In this document: positions 7,938 through 16,388 of the stretch, in pieces | Numbering within the stretch: position 1 is the stretch's first letter | How the letters are laid out: each line of letters starts with the position of its first letter | Origin: Bacteroidales bacterium | Lineage (GTDB): Bacteria; Bacteroidota; Bacteroidia; Bacteroidales; Muribaculaceae | Length of the DNA: 31,347 nucleotides | Assembly (NCBI GenBank): GCA_004554255.1 | Contig: SFNC01000022.1 | Span: 1-31,347, forward strand | Direction: 5' to 3' | Position numbers and translations under genes: made by a program | The notes under the pieces: generated by a model | Seen by the model: the letters and a program-made list of their open reading frames with translations, nothing else | What the model was told of the DNA's origin: nothing | Database searches by the model: none

Positions 7938-8809
7938 TGTACCAGTGCATTAGTTATATCGGCAAGACTTTTCTCCCACTCGAACGCCATCGGGTTAATT
8001 GTCACCAGACGTGTTCCCATCTGTGTATTGAGAGTGCGTGCCTGCCGTGAATCGTATTCTTTTTGAAAGAAGAAGACCTTGACACTGTCCTTGCGTGCCT
8101 CGTCCACAATTTCCGTGAGCCGTCGCGAAGACATCTCCTTGTTCTCGAACCCTACCGCAATCTGCTCCAGGCCATAATCGCGGGCAAAATAACTGAGCGA
8201 GGGATGCCAGATTGCGAACGCCCGCGAGGGCAGTTCCCTGAGCCGCTGCGCGAAAACACCGTCCAGCGAGTCAAGGCGTGCATCCAGCGCTGCAAAGCGC
8301 TGAGTATAATACGGTTTGTTGGCCGAGTCCAGCTCGCAGACGGCATCGAACATATTCCGCGCCATAATGCGGGCGTTGCGCAGCGACACCCATACGTGGG
8401 GGTCGCGCTCGTCGGCGCCATGATGATGATGATGTCCGTCGGCGTCGTGCTCGTGAAAGTGGCTGTGGGTGCCATATATGGGGACTATGCCCACACTGGT
8501 GTCCACCACGCGCACACGCGGGTCAAGAGCCTCGGCGATTCGTCGCTCGAAAGGCATGGAGCCCGTGGTGAAGAAGGCGGCGGCGTTCTCCACCTCCATG
8601 CGGGCCTTCATGGTGGGGTCGTAAGTTTCGGGGTTCGCGCCATTGCCGAGCAAAGTGACGACATGGAATTTCTCGCCCACAATCTCCTGTAGCATAGCTC
8701 TTTGCGGCTCCACGCTGACGGCTATCACCGGCCTGTCGGAACCACCACCCGAGCAAGCGCCCAGAATGGCGGCAACAATAAGGCTGATTATCAGATATAT
8801 ACGATTCAT
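7934..8809 (-). CDS. Metal (Zn/Mn) ABC transporter substrate-binding lipoprotein, ZnuA-like
   Basis: A 291-residue cluster A-I binding protein. Lipobox LGAC places lipidation at C19. The His-rich loop at ~115-130 (HSHFHEHDADGHHHHH) is the hallmark of zinc-binding ZnuA proteins. A further candidate ligand is H202 (WHPSLSYFARDYGL, equivalent to the family's H-x-[AS]-[FL]-x-Y-F-A). The first lobe ligand of classic ZnuA, a His in H-x-Y-x-x-T, is here NPETYDPT with E61 in that place. DPHVW at 136-140 contributes H138. Expected role: capture of Zn2+ (possibly Mn2+) at the membrane for the ATPase encoded downstream. Transcribed first in a two-gene unit. A TAATTTTG box lies upstream (complement of 8835-8842) without a clear -33 partner. 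Confidence 0.93.
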   Translation of the reverse strand: MNRIYLIISLIVAAILGACSGGGSDRPVIAVSVEPQRAMLQEIVGEKFHVVTLLGNGANPETYDPTMKARMEVENAAAFFTTGSMPFERRIAEALDPRVRVVDTSVGIVPIYGTHSHFHEHDADGHHHHHGADERDPHVWVSLRNARIMARNMFDAVCELDSANKPYYTQRFAALDARLDSLDGVFAQRLRELPSRAFAIWHPSLSYFARDYGLEQIAVGFENKEMSSRRLTEIVDEARKDSVKVFFFQKEYDSRQARTLNTQMGTRLVTINPMAFEWEKSLADITNALVQ

Positions 8810-8905
8810 TTTACGTTTTCTGTATTTTCTAAGGCAAAATTACTAAAAAATCAGGAATTAATGCGTAATTTTGCACAGCCAATTAACCACTATATACTGT
8901 AATCA

Positions 8906-9997
8906 ATGAAATTTTCGCGCAACACACTCTGGCGTTCCACCCGCGACTACGTTTGCATCACACTTGGTGTAGGCGTATACGCCTTCGGCTTCTGTGCATT
9001 TATCCTGCCGCAGGGAGTCGTAATCGGCGGCCTTGCCGGTATCGGCACCCTCGTCTACCTCACCTTGGGCATTCCGGTGGCTGTGACACAGTATGTTCTG
9101 AACCTGCTTCTGCTTGCCATGGCCTATAAGATGGTTGGCAAAAAGTTTGTGATCGGAACAATCTTCGGAGCCACCATGATTTCCATGTGGATAGGACTTT
9201 TCCAGCCATTGTTCACGGACGGGCTTGTGCATGGCGAGCCATTCATGAACGTGGTAATAGGCGGCTTGCTATGTGGCCTGGGAATAGGATTCACCTTTGT
9301 GCACAACGGCAGTACGGGCGGCACGGATATTGTGGCCGCGATGGTTTCCAAGCACTCTAATGTCACTATCGGCCGCATGATACTGTACACGGATGTGTTC
9401 ATTATATCGTCGGCGTACTTCCTGTATCACTCCATAGACAAGATAGTTTACGGTTTTGTGGTGCTCTTCCTGGTAAGCTACATGGCCGACCTTATGATAA
9501 ACACCAACCGCCAGGCAGTGCAGTTCACCATCATCAGCAAGAAGTGGCGCGAGATAGCCAACGCAGTGAACAACGAGGCATCGCGCGGCTGCACCGTGGT
9601 GGACGGCATGGGATGGTATACCAAAAAACCGGTGAAAATGCTGATAGTGATGTGCCGCAAAATAGAATCTGTTACGCTTTTCCGCATCATCAAAAGCATT
9701 GATAATGACGCCCTTGTAACGCAGTGCAACGTAAACGGCGTGTACGGTAAGGGCTTCGACCAGATAAAGGTGAAGATGCGCGACGACACGCACCGTGAAG
9801 ACATCAGCGAGCAAATCGACGCCGAGACACGCGCTGATTTCGGCGGCCACCATGCCGGTGCCGTGGGTGCCACAGAGCCGGTGCCGCAAGGGATAAGCGT
9901 GGTTCCGGACCTTGACGCGGACGACTACGAGAAGAACGAGACCAGCCCCGAAGAGGAACTGAAACGCTACTTAGGCAGCAATCCCAATAAAATGTAA
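8906..9997 (+). CDS. YitT family membrane protein (DUF161/DUF2179)
   Basis: A 363-residue protein with five to six membrane spans in residues ~15-200 (for example VCITLGVGVYAFGFCAFILP, VGKKFVIGTIFGATMISMWIGLF and VVIGGLLCGLGIGFTF) and the family motif NGSTGGTDIVAAMV. A soluble DUF2179 domain follows at ~205-300 (AVQFTIISKKWREIANAVN...GRGCTVVDGMGWYT-type segment, with GVYGKGFDQIKV near its end). An extra acidic tail of about 60 residues is predicted disordered. Function of the family is not firmly known. It heads a plus-strand run of close-packed genes; a TAATTTTG box at 8866-8873 may be its -7 element. The next gene begins 4 bases after its stop. Confidence 0.92.
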   Translation: MKFSRNTLWRSTRDYVCITLGVGVYAFGFCAFILPQGVVIGGLAGIGTLVYLTLGIPVAVTQYVLNLLLLAMAYKMVGKKFVIGTIFGATMISMWIGLFQPLFTDGLVHGEPFMNVVIGGLLCGLGIGFTFVHNGSTGGTDIVAAMVSKHSNVTIGRMILYTDVFIISSAYFLYHSIDKIVYGFVVLFLVSYMADLMINTNRQAVQFTIISKKWREIANAVNNEASRGCTVVDGMGWYTKKPVKMLIVMCRKIESVTLFRIIKSIDNDALVTQCNVNGVYGKGFDQIKVKMRDDTHREDISEQIDAETRADFGGHHAGAVGATEPVPQGISVVPDLDADDYEKNETSPEEELKRYLGSNPNKM

Positions 9998-10001
9998 CTA
10001 C

Positions 10002-10763
10002 ATGAAGCATACACTGTTAGCTGCCGCACTGATAGCCGCAACCCTTGTGCCGACATACGCACAGGAGCCCGCAAAAGTCCCGTTTATGGACACCTCGCGT
10101 CCCACAAAAATCGTGGAGGCCGGGGTAAACGTAGGCGTGGGCGCATCCTCGATGATTCAGAATTATCGCACGGCCATACCCGGGCTCAGCGACTTTACCT
10201 TCACGCCGGGAGTGATGGTGTCGTTCGGCGCCGACGTAAAGCTGCCTATCCGCAACTATCTTGCTGTGGGAACGGCACTTAACTTTAACATCAACAACTA
10301 CTTCTGGACGATGACCATCCTGGACCCGCAGGCCGGAACGCTCAACAATCTGTCGTCGCGTCATCATTTCTACGACCTTGACATCCCCATTTACCTGGAC
10401 CTGAGATTCAACATCAGCCGCAATGTGCGCTGGGAAAACGAAATAGGCTGGTATCTGAGCGTGGGTGTGGGCGGAAAGACACGTACACGCTCGTACTCGT
10501 CGTCCACCAACTCCCTGGGGCAGAGCCAGGTAACCGAGACCTATTACAAGCGCGACTACTATAATGACAAGGGCGCGATAGTAAACGGTATCAGCTCTAC
10601 CGACTGGGGTCTGCACCTTGCCACGGGACTGACAGTGAGCCGCCACCTGTCAATAAAGGCGGTGATGCACGCCGGCGCGCGCGATGTGTCGCGCAACTTT
10701 GGAGTGCTGAACATCCACAACCATACATTAAACGCCTCATTTAAAGCAGGATATATATTCTGA
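10002..10763 (+). CDS. Outer membrane beta-barrel protein (PorT-like)
   Basis: A 253-residue exported protein. Residues 1-20 (MKHTLLAAALIAATLVPTYA) form a signal peptide. The mature protein alternates hydrophobic and polar residues in short strands (VEAGVNVGVGASSM, GVMVSFGADVKLPI, YLAVGTALNFNINNYF) and ends in an aromatic residue (ASFKAGYIF), as in small outer membrane barrels. A hydrophilic Ser/Thr-rich stretch (TRSYSSSTNSLGQSQVTETYY) at ~160-180 looks like an extracellular loop. Length and pattern fit the porin-family/PorT-like proteins of Bacteroidetes. It lies 4 bases after yitT and 3 bases before bioA, suggesting one transcript although the functions appear unrelated. Specific function unknown. 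Confidence 0.85.
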   Translation: MKHTLLAAALIAATLVPTYAQEPAKVPFMDTSRPTKIVEAGVNVGVGASSMIQNYRTAIPGLSDFTFTPGVMVSFGADVKLPIRNYLAVGTALNFNINNYFWTMTILDPQAGTLNNLSSRHHFYDLDIPIYLDLRFNISRNVRWENEIGWYLSVGVGGKTRTRSYSSSTNSLGQSQVTETYYKRDYYNDKGAIVNGISSTDWGLHLATGLTVSRHLSIKAVMHAGARDVSRNFGVLNIHNHTLNASFKAGYIF

Positions 10764-10766
10764 CAA

Positions 10767-12071
10767 ATGAACAACGTAATAAACGAGAAAGTACTTTGCG
10801 ATGCATGGGACCGCGAACACCTGTGGCATCCGTACACATCCACCATATCCCCTCTCCCCACCTACAAAGTAGCCGGCGCGAAGGGCTGTGTGATAACCCT
10901 TGCGGACGGCACCGAACTGATAGACGGCATGTCGTCGTGGTGGTGCGCCTGTCACGGCTACAACCACCCGGTGCTGAACGCCGCCATCCGCGAGCAGACC
11001 GAGAGCATGAGCCACGTGATGTTCGGCGGATTCACGCATCAGCCGGCCATAGACTTAGGCAAAAAGCTGCTTGAAATGGCCCCGGACAATATGCACAACA
11101 TCTTTTATGCCGACTCGGGCAGTGTCGCCGTTGAAGTGGCGATGAAGATGGCCGTGCAGTATTCCATAGCGGCGTCGGGCTCGCACAAGCGCACAAACTT
11201 TGTCACCATCCGCCGCGGTTATCACGGCGACACGTGGAACGCGATGAGTGTCTGCGATCCGGTTACGGGCATGCACGGTGCCTTTGGCTCGGCGCTGCCC
11301 ATACGCTACTTCCTGCCGTCGCCGCAAAGCCGCTTCAACGGCGAATGGAACCCCGCCGACCTGGATCCGCTGAGGCAGGTGCTTGCTGAGCACCACGATG
11401 AAATTGCGGCGCTAATTCTGGAGCCGATAGTACAGGGTGCCGGCGGAATGTGGTTCTATCATCCTGAATATCTGCGCGGTGCGCGCAAACTGTGCGATGA
11501 ATACGGCGTACTGCTGATTTTCGACGAGATTGCAACGGGATTCTGGCGTACCGGACGTTTATTTGCGTGGGAGCATGCGGAAGTAAAGCCTGACATCATG
11601 TGCATAGGCAAGTGTCTGACAGGCGGTTACATGACATTAAGCGCAGTGCTCACTACCAAAAAAGTGGCGGACGTAATCAGTGGCGGCGAAGCCGGCGTAC
11701 TGATGCACGGGCCCACATTCATGGCCAATCCGCTGGCATGCGCTGTTGCGCTCGCCTCGCTGCAACTGCTTGAGAGCCAGGACATGAAGGCTCGCCTGAC
11801 GGAGCTTGAAGCACGCATAAGAGAGCTGTTGGAGCCCGCGAAAGAGTTTGATAACGTGGCAGATGTGCGCGTTATCGGCTCAATCGGCGTGGTGGAGATG
11901 AAAAACAGCATTGATGATATAGGCGAGTTCCAAAAAGAATGTGTGCGCCGCGGCGTATGGATTCGCCCGTTCGGCCGCAATGTCTACATCATGCCCCCGT
12001 ATATCATTAACAATGAGCAACTTACGCTTCTGGTGACACAGATGCTGGAAATAGTGCGCAAACTGCCATGA
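10767..12071 (+). CDS. bioA: Adenosylmethionine-8-amino-7-oxononanoate transaminase
   Basis: A 434-residue PLP enzyme that converts 8-amino-7-oxononanoate (KAPA) to 7,8-diaminopelargonate (DAPA) with S-adenosylmethionine as amino donor, the second-last ring-building part of biotin synthesis. Recognised by HLWHPYTS (18-25), MSSWWCACHGYNHP (55-68), MSHVMFGGFTHQPA (81-94) and FYADSGSVAVEVAMKMA (113-129), all characteristic of BioA rather than other class III transaminases. D253 in FDEIATGF binds the PLP ring nitrogen, and K282 in IGKCLTGG is the Schiff-base lysine. Full family length. The stop overlaps the bioF start by 4 bases, so the two steps are coupled. bioB, bioC and bioD are not in the window. 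Confidence 0.97.
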   Translation: MNNVINEKVLCDAWDREHLWHPYTSTISPLPTYKVAGAKGCVITLADGTELIDGMSSWWCACHGYNHPVLNAAIREQTESMSHVMFGGFTHQPAIDLGKKLLEMAPDNMHNIFYADSGSVAVEVAMKMAVQYSIAASGSHKRTNFVTIRRGYHGDTWNAMSVCDPVTGMHGAFGSALPIRYFLPSPQSRFNGEWNPADLDPLRQVLAEHHDEIAALILEPIVQGAGGMWFYHPEYLRGARKLCDEYGVLLIFDEIATGFWRTGRLFAWEHAEVKPDIMCIGKCLTGGYMTLSAVLTTKKVADVISGGEAGVLMHGPTFMANPLACAVALASLQLLESQDMKARLTELEARIRELLEPAKEFDNVADVRVIGSIGVVEMKNSIDDIGEFQKECVRRGVWIRPFGRNVYIMPPYIINNEQLTLLVTQMLEIVRKLP

Positions 12072-13168
12072 AAGCGATTCGCGAGACACTGCAACGCCTT
12101 GAGCACGAGGGGAATGACCGCCATATCCCCTGCGAGAGCCCATGCCAGGTGGACTTCTCGGAAAATGACTATCTGGGCATCGCCGCGGATGTGGAGCTAA
12201 GACGTGATTTTCTGAATAGCCTGACAGCCGAGACCTTCCTGCCGTCATCGTCGGCCTCACGCCTTTTGGCCTCGCGGCAGAACGCATATCGCTCATTAGA
12301 AGCCTATCTATCAGAACTTTACGGCAAACCAGCCTTACTGTTCAACAGCGGCTACCACGCCAACACCGGCATGGTGGGCGCCCTCGGCGGCAAGCAGACA
12401 CTGTTCGTCGCCGACAAACTGGTCCATGCCTCGATAATTGACGGCCTGACCCTGTCCGGCTCCACATTCATGCGCTTCCGCCATAACGACTACGCGCACC
12501 TGGAGCGGCTGATAAGCAAATACGGCGCTGATTATGAGCGCGTTGTAATAATCGCAGAAAGCGTATACTCCATGGACGGCGACAGCGCCGATATCGCCGC
12601 ACTTGTGCGTGCAAAACGTCTCCACGCCAACACATTGTTATATATAGACGAGGCCCACGCTGTGGGTGTGTGCGGCGACCGCGGCCTCGGACTGGCGCAA
12701 AATCACGCCGGGGAGGTGGACATAACCGTGGGTACATTCGGCAAGGCGTTAGGCTCCGAAGGCGCCTTCGCTATCCTGGGCAACAGCTTGCGCAGCTACA
12801 TGATAAACCGGTGCAGAAGCCTGATTTTCAGCACAGCAATCGCCCCTGTTACTGTAAGCTGGAGCGAATACGTACTGCGTCGCGTGGTAGAGATGGACGA
12901 CAGACGCAGCAGGCTGGCGGAACTGGGAATGTTGCTTGGCGAGGCCCTTAAATCCGGCTCAAAATCGCATATCCAGCCGTATATCATTGGTGACGCGCAT
13001 CAAGTTATGGAGCTGTCGCACAACCTCTTACGCGACGGCATAAAAGTTCTGCCGATACGCACGCCCACCGTGCCGCCAAACACCGAGCGGCTGCGGTTCT
13101 CGCTATCAGCGACAATGTCGGCCGAAGCAATTGAATTTTTACGACAAACCATGAGAAAATATGAATAA
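12068..13168 (+). CDS. bioF: 8-amino-7-oxononanoate synthase
   Basis: A 366-residue PLP enzyme of the alpha-oxoamine synthase family. It condenses pimeloyl-thioester with L-alanine to KAPA, the substrate of the adjacent BioA. Motifs seen: SENDYLGIA (31-39), LASRQNAYRSLEAYLSEL (67-84), LFNSGYHANTGMV (91-103), DEAHAVGVCG (194-203) and the PLP lysine K226 in VGTFGKALGSEGA. The length is slightly below the usual ~385 residues, with a short N-terminus, but all core motifs are present. It could in principle be another oxoamine synthase (KBL, SPT), but the coupling to bioA settles the assignment. Its stop overlaps the next start by 8 bases. Confidence 0.94.
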   Translation: MKAIRETLQRLEHEGNDRHIPCESPCQVDFSENDYLGIAADVELRRDFLNSLTAETFLPSSSASRLLASRQNAYRSLEAYLSELYGKPALLFNSGYHANTGMVGALGGKQTLFVADKLVHASIIDGLTLSGSTFMRFRHNDYAHLERLISKYGADYERVVIIAESVYSMDGDSADIAALVRAKRLHANTLLYIDEAHAVGVCGDRGLGLAQNHAGEVDITVGTFGKALGSEGAFAILGNSLRSYMINRCRSLIFSTAIAPVTVSWSEYVLRRVVEMDDRRSRLAELGMLLGEALKSGSKSHIQPYIIGDAHQVMELSHNLLRDGIKVLPIRTPTVPPNTERLRFSLSATMSAEAIEFLRQTMRKYE

Positions 13169-14342
13169 TTTCAGCTACCAGGCGCCAACACGCTACACCT
13201 TCGGGCGTGGCGCCGAAGAAAATATCGGCCGTGAAGCCCATGCCGAGGGTATGACCCGCGTACTCGTTGTTTACGGCCACTCGTCGGCCCGCCGCAGCGG
13301 CCTGTTGGACAGGGTTTTAAAATCGCTGGACGAGGCCGGCATCGCCCACATGGAGATGGGCGGCATAGACCCCAACCCCACCGACGACCGTGTCTATGAG
13401 GGCATTGACATAGTTCGCAAAAACAGCCTTGACGGCATTGTCGCCGTAGGAGGCGGCTCGGTAATCGACACCGCCAAGGCAATTGCCGGAGGAGCTGTCT
13501 ACGATGGAGACTTCTGGGATTTCTGGGCCGGTAAAGCCGTGATGACCAAGGCATTGCCCGTAGGCGTGGTGCTGACAATCCCCGCCGCCGGCAGCGAAGG
13601 CTCGGGCAATTCCGTTATCACCAAAAAGGACGGAATGCACAAAATAAGCCTGCGTACCGATTTTGCACTGCGCCCCAAATTCGCGCTGCTGAATCCCGAG
13701 CTGACCTTTACCCTGCCGCCGTATCAGACAGCCGCGGGAATCGTGGACATGATGGCGCACATCTTTGAGCGTTATTACTCTAACACTGAGGACGTTGAGG
13801 TCACCGACCGCCTGGCCGAGGGGCTGTTGCGCTCGATTATTGAGATGGCACCGCGTGTTATGGCCGAGCCGCAGGACTATCAGGCCCGCGCGAACATAAT
13901 GTGGGCCGGAACGCTGGCACACAACGGGTTATGCGGCTGCGGACGCGTGGAGGACTGGGCCAGCCACGGCTTGGAGCATGAGCTGTCCGCCCTTTACGGG
14001 GTGACTCACGGCGCCGGCCTCGCGGTGGTAAATCCGGCATGGATGACATACGCCGCACGCACGAATCCCCGCAAAGTGGCACAGATGGCACGTCGCGTTT
14101 TTGATGTAAACGACAGCGACGACAGCGGCGCCGCCACAGAAGGCATAGCACGTCTGCGCAGATTCTACAAAAGCATCGGGATGCCGGTGACATTGGCGGA
14201 ATTAGGCGTCAAAGACCCCGACATCGACGCCCTGGTGCGCAATGTGCACATAAACAAAGGCACGCCTTTCGGAAACTACATCAGCATTTATCCCGAGGAT
14301 TCAAGGGCAATTTACGCCTTGATGGCGCAAGATTTATGTTAA
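13161..14342 (+). CDS. Iron-containing alcohol dehydrogenase (YqhD/BdhA type)
   Basis: A 393-residue NAD(P)H-dependent group III dehydrogenase that reduces aldehydes to alcohols or the reverse. The N-terminal nucleotide-binding part carries GGGSVIDTAKAIAGG (97-111). The metal ligands known for this subfamily are all visible: D196, H200, H269 and H283 (GIVDMMAHIFE, WASHGLEHELSALYGVTHG). Length and motifs match butanol dehydrogenase and YqhD. It overlaps bioF by 8 bases, so it is probably co-transcribed and co-translated with the biotin genes. A role in biotin synthesis is not established for this family; scavenging of a reactive aldehyde is one guess. No break or missing residue seen. Confidence 0.94.
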   Translation: MNNFSYQAPTRYTFGRGAEENIGREAHAEGMTRVLVVYGHSSARRSGLLDRVLKSLDEAGIAHMEMGGIDPNPTDDRVYEGIDIVRKNSLDGIVAVGGGSVIDTAKAIAGGAVYDGDFWDFWAGKAVMTKALPVGVVLTIPAAGSEGSGNSVITKKDGMHKISLRTDFALRPKFALLNPELTFTLPPYQTAAGIVDMMAHIFERYYSNTEDVEVTDRLAEGLLRSIIEMAPRVMAEPQDYQARANIMWAGTLAHNGLCGCGRVEDWASHGLEHELSALYGVTHGAGLAVVNPAWMTYAARTNPRKVAQMARRVFDVNDSDDSGAATEGIARLRRFYKSIGMPVTLAELGVKDPDIDALVRNVHINKGTPFGNYISIYPEDSRAIYALMAQDLC

Positions 14343-14344
14343 AA

Positions 14345-14376
14345 TTTGGCGTGTAACGTTTTATTGCCTATCTTTG
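14345..14376 (+). promoter_or_regulatory. Promoter for the thioredoxin lipoprotein gene
   Basis: TTTG (14345-14348), 20 nt, TATCTTTG (14369-14376): a close fit to the Bacteroidetes consensus. It starts 3 bases after the alcohol dehydrogenase stop codon and leaves a leader of roughly 55-60 nt before the ATG at 14439, so the genes after this point can be expressed separately from the bio run. Confidence 0.65.
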
Positions 14377-14438
14377 CGTATCTGAACAATTTTAAGACAT
14401 TATTTGTATTGACTAATCATAAGACAAACTACAGCATT

Positions 14439-14939
14439 ATGAAAAAAACAATATTCACACTTATCGGTATCTTCTTTATAATCGCGACATTAGGTGCATG
14501 CTCAAAGGGCGAGAACGCCGAAAAACGCGAGATAACCGAGGCAGACCGCGAGGCATACGAACACGCTGCCGAAAAGGCATCCGAGGGTTCGGCCGACAAA
14601 TCCGCAAGTGCCATCACCTACCTTGACGCCGAACCGATGACGTCGGTATTCGAGAACGTCAACAAACTGACAGTCATAGATTTCAACGCTGAATGGTGCG
14701 TACCGTGCCGCAAATTCGAGAGCATTTTCGAATCCGCCGCCGCCAACTTCAGCCAGAACGCCGACTTCTACTCCGTAGACATTGACGGGTGCCCCGAACT
14801 GGCCTCGAAATACGGCGTTGAGAGCATCCCCACAGTGCTGATAATCCGTCCTGACGGCAAACAGCAGAGATTTGTAGGCCTTGAAGACATTTACCCCTAC
14901 GATAACTTCGACAAAATCATCCGCAACAACCTGAAATAA
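14439..14939 (+). CDS. Thioredoxin-fold lipoprotein
   Basis: A 166-residue exported redox protein. Lipobox LGAC puts the lipidated Cys at 21. A charged linker follows (~25-60). The thioredoxin domain spans ~65-166 with the active site EWCVPC (C87, C90) and the cis-proline loop SIPTVLI (P131). The CVPC pair differs from cytoplasmic thioredoxin (CGPC), as often seen in envelope proteins. Likely role: reduction or exchange of disulfides in periplasmic or surface proteins. An upstream in-frame TTG at 14346 overlaps the promoter, so the ATG at 14439, just before the signal peptide, is chosen. The helicase gene begins 1 base after its stop. Confidence 0.92.
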   Translation: MKKTIFTLIGIFFIIATLGACSKGENAEKREITEADREAYEHAAEKASEGSADKSASAITYLDAEPMTSVFENVNKLTVIDFNAEWCVPCRKFESIFESAAANFSQNADFYSVDIDGCPELASKYGVESIPTVLIIRPDGKQQRFVGLEDIYPYDNFDKIIRNNLK

Positions 14940-14940
14940 A

Positions 14941-16245
14941 GTGCTGTCGGACAACGAGATACAAAAGCGCATACGCTGCATGGGCATCAGTGAGCTGAAC
15001 CCCATGCAGCGTGTTGCATCTGCCGTCCGGGCCCCGGGGATGATTCTGCTTGCGCCAACCGGCTCGGGCAAGACACTGGCCTTCAGCATCGCTGTGCTGA
15101 AACGCCTCAAGGCCCCCGGCATAGGCGTACAGGCCGTGATAATGGCCCCGTCACGCGAGCTTACAATGCAGATACACAGCGTGTTGCGACCGCTTGCCGC
15201 CGGTTACAAGACACTGTGCATGTATGGCGGAAACGCCTTCAGCGCCGAGGAAGCATCCATCCGCGGCGGAGTCCCGGACATCGTTATCGCAACGCCGGGA
15301 CGCCTTCTTGACCATCTCAACCGCAAGACATTAGTTATTTCCGGAGCGCGTATTTTAGTTGTTGACGAGTACGACAAGACGCTGGAATTGGGCTTCCAGA
15401 ATGAGGTGCGGCGCATTGTGCGCACACTTAACCGCCTCACCTTCTGCGCCTTGACCTCCGCAACACGCCTTGACGAGCTGCCGCCGTTCATAAACGCCGA
15501 CAAGGCCGAGATTATTGACGCCCTCGGGGACTCCACACCGCAGATAATGGTGATGGAAGTGCCGTCCGCGACCCGCGACAAACTGGATACCTTGGCGGCA
15601 TTGCTGAGGCACATCAACGCTCCGGCCATGGTTTTCGTGAACCATCGCGACGCCGTGGACCGCGTCTGCAACTCGTTGCGCAGCCGCGGCGTCACCGCCA
15701 TGACCTACCACGGCGGCATGGAGCAGCGCGACCGCGAAATCGCCGTTGCCGCCTTCCGCAGCGGTGCCGCACCTGTCCTTGTCGCCACAGACCTCGCCGC
15801 CCGAGGCCTGGACATCTCCGGCGTGGACGCCGTTATTCACTATCACCTGCCGGTAAACGAGCAGGCTTACACGCACCGCAACGGACGCACGGCGCGCGCC
15901 GGAGCAACCGGAAACGCCTACGTGATAACCGGTCCGGACGAGGTTACGCCCGATTATATAGTCACGCATCACCCGTTCTATCCCGACATGTCCGCCATAG
16001 ATGACATCCGGGCACCGTGGGCCATGCTGTACATCAACGCCGGAAAGCGCGAAAAAATATCCAAAGGCGACGTAGCCGGGTTTATCATGAAGCAATGCGG
16101 CATCGCCGCCGGCGATGTGGGCACCATCACCATCGGCCTTGACTATGCCTTAGTGGCTGTCCGTCCCGCCGATGTCTCCCGGATTATCAACGTGGCAAAA
16201 AGCACACGCCTGAAGAATCAGCGGGTGCGCATCACCACAATTTAG
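14941..16245 (+). CDS. DEAD-box-type RNA helicase with DbpA-like RNA-binding domain
   Basis: A 434-residue ATP-dependent RNA helicase. Seen in order: Q motif GISELNPMQ (15-23), Walker A APTGSGKT (38-45), PSRELTMQ (70-77), TPGR (118-121), motif II DEYD (142-145, instead of DEAD), motif III SAT (173-175), then the second RecA lobe with VFVNHRDAVDR, TYHGGMEQRDRE, ATDLAARGLDI and HRNGRTARAG. The last ~75 residues (KISKGDVAGFIMKQCGIAAGDVGTI...VRITTI) fit the DbpA RNA-binding domain, which in E. coli recognises 23S rRNA hairpin 92. A role in large ribosomal subunit assembly is therefore likely. The start codon is GTG at 14941, one base after the thioredoxin stop; no ATG lies near enough to keep the Q motif. 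Confidence 0.92.
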   Translation: MLSDNEIQKRIRCMGISELNPMQRVASAVRAPGMILLAPTGSGKTLAFSIAVLKRLKAPGIGVQAVIMAPSRELTMQIHSVLRPLAAGYKTLCMYGGNAFSAEEASIRGGVPDIVIATPGRLLDHLNRKTLVISGARILVVDEYDKTLELGFQNEVRRIVRTLNRLTFCALTSATRLDELPPFINADKAEIIDALGDSTPQIMVMEVPSATRDKLDTLAALLRHINAPAMVFVNHRDAVDRVCNSLRSRGVTAMTYHGGMEQRDREIAVAAFRSGAAPVLVATDLAARGLDISGVDAVIHYHLPVNEQAYTHRNGRTARAGATGNAYVITGPDEVTPDYIVTHHPFYPDMSAIDDIRAPWAMLYINAGKREKISKGDVAGFIMKQCGIAAGDVGTITIGLDYALVAVRPADVSRIINVAKSTRLKNQRVRITTI

Positions 16246-16296
16246 ACGCCGTTAAACCTTTGGTAGAAAAACTGTCTAAAACTTTAACGGGTTTAC

Positions 16297-16328
16297 TTTG
16301 CAGTAACCAAAAAAAGTTGCTACCTTTG
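16297..16328 (+). promoter_or_regulatory. Promoter for thymidine kinase
   Basis: TTTG (16297-16300), 20 nt, TACCTTTG (16321-16328): a strong match to the Bacteroidetes sigma-ABfr promoter. The start codon of thymidine kinase is 60 bases after the -7 box. Immediately upstream lie two interleaved inverted repeats (16241-16290). Confidence 0.68.
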
Positions 16329-16388
16329 ATGTCGGCCGTGACTTACGGCCCGCAAAAATATCAAAAGACCATAACCCACTGACAGACA

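Noticed and set aside
8063..8692. Plus-strand frame opposite the zinc-binding protein with a run of Met residues
   Set aside because: The Met run is simply the complement of the CAT/CAC histidine codons of the ZnuA-like His loop.
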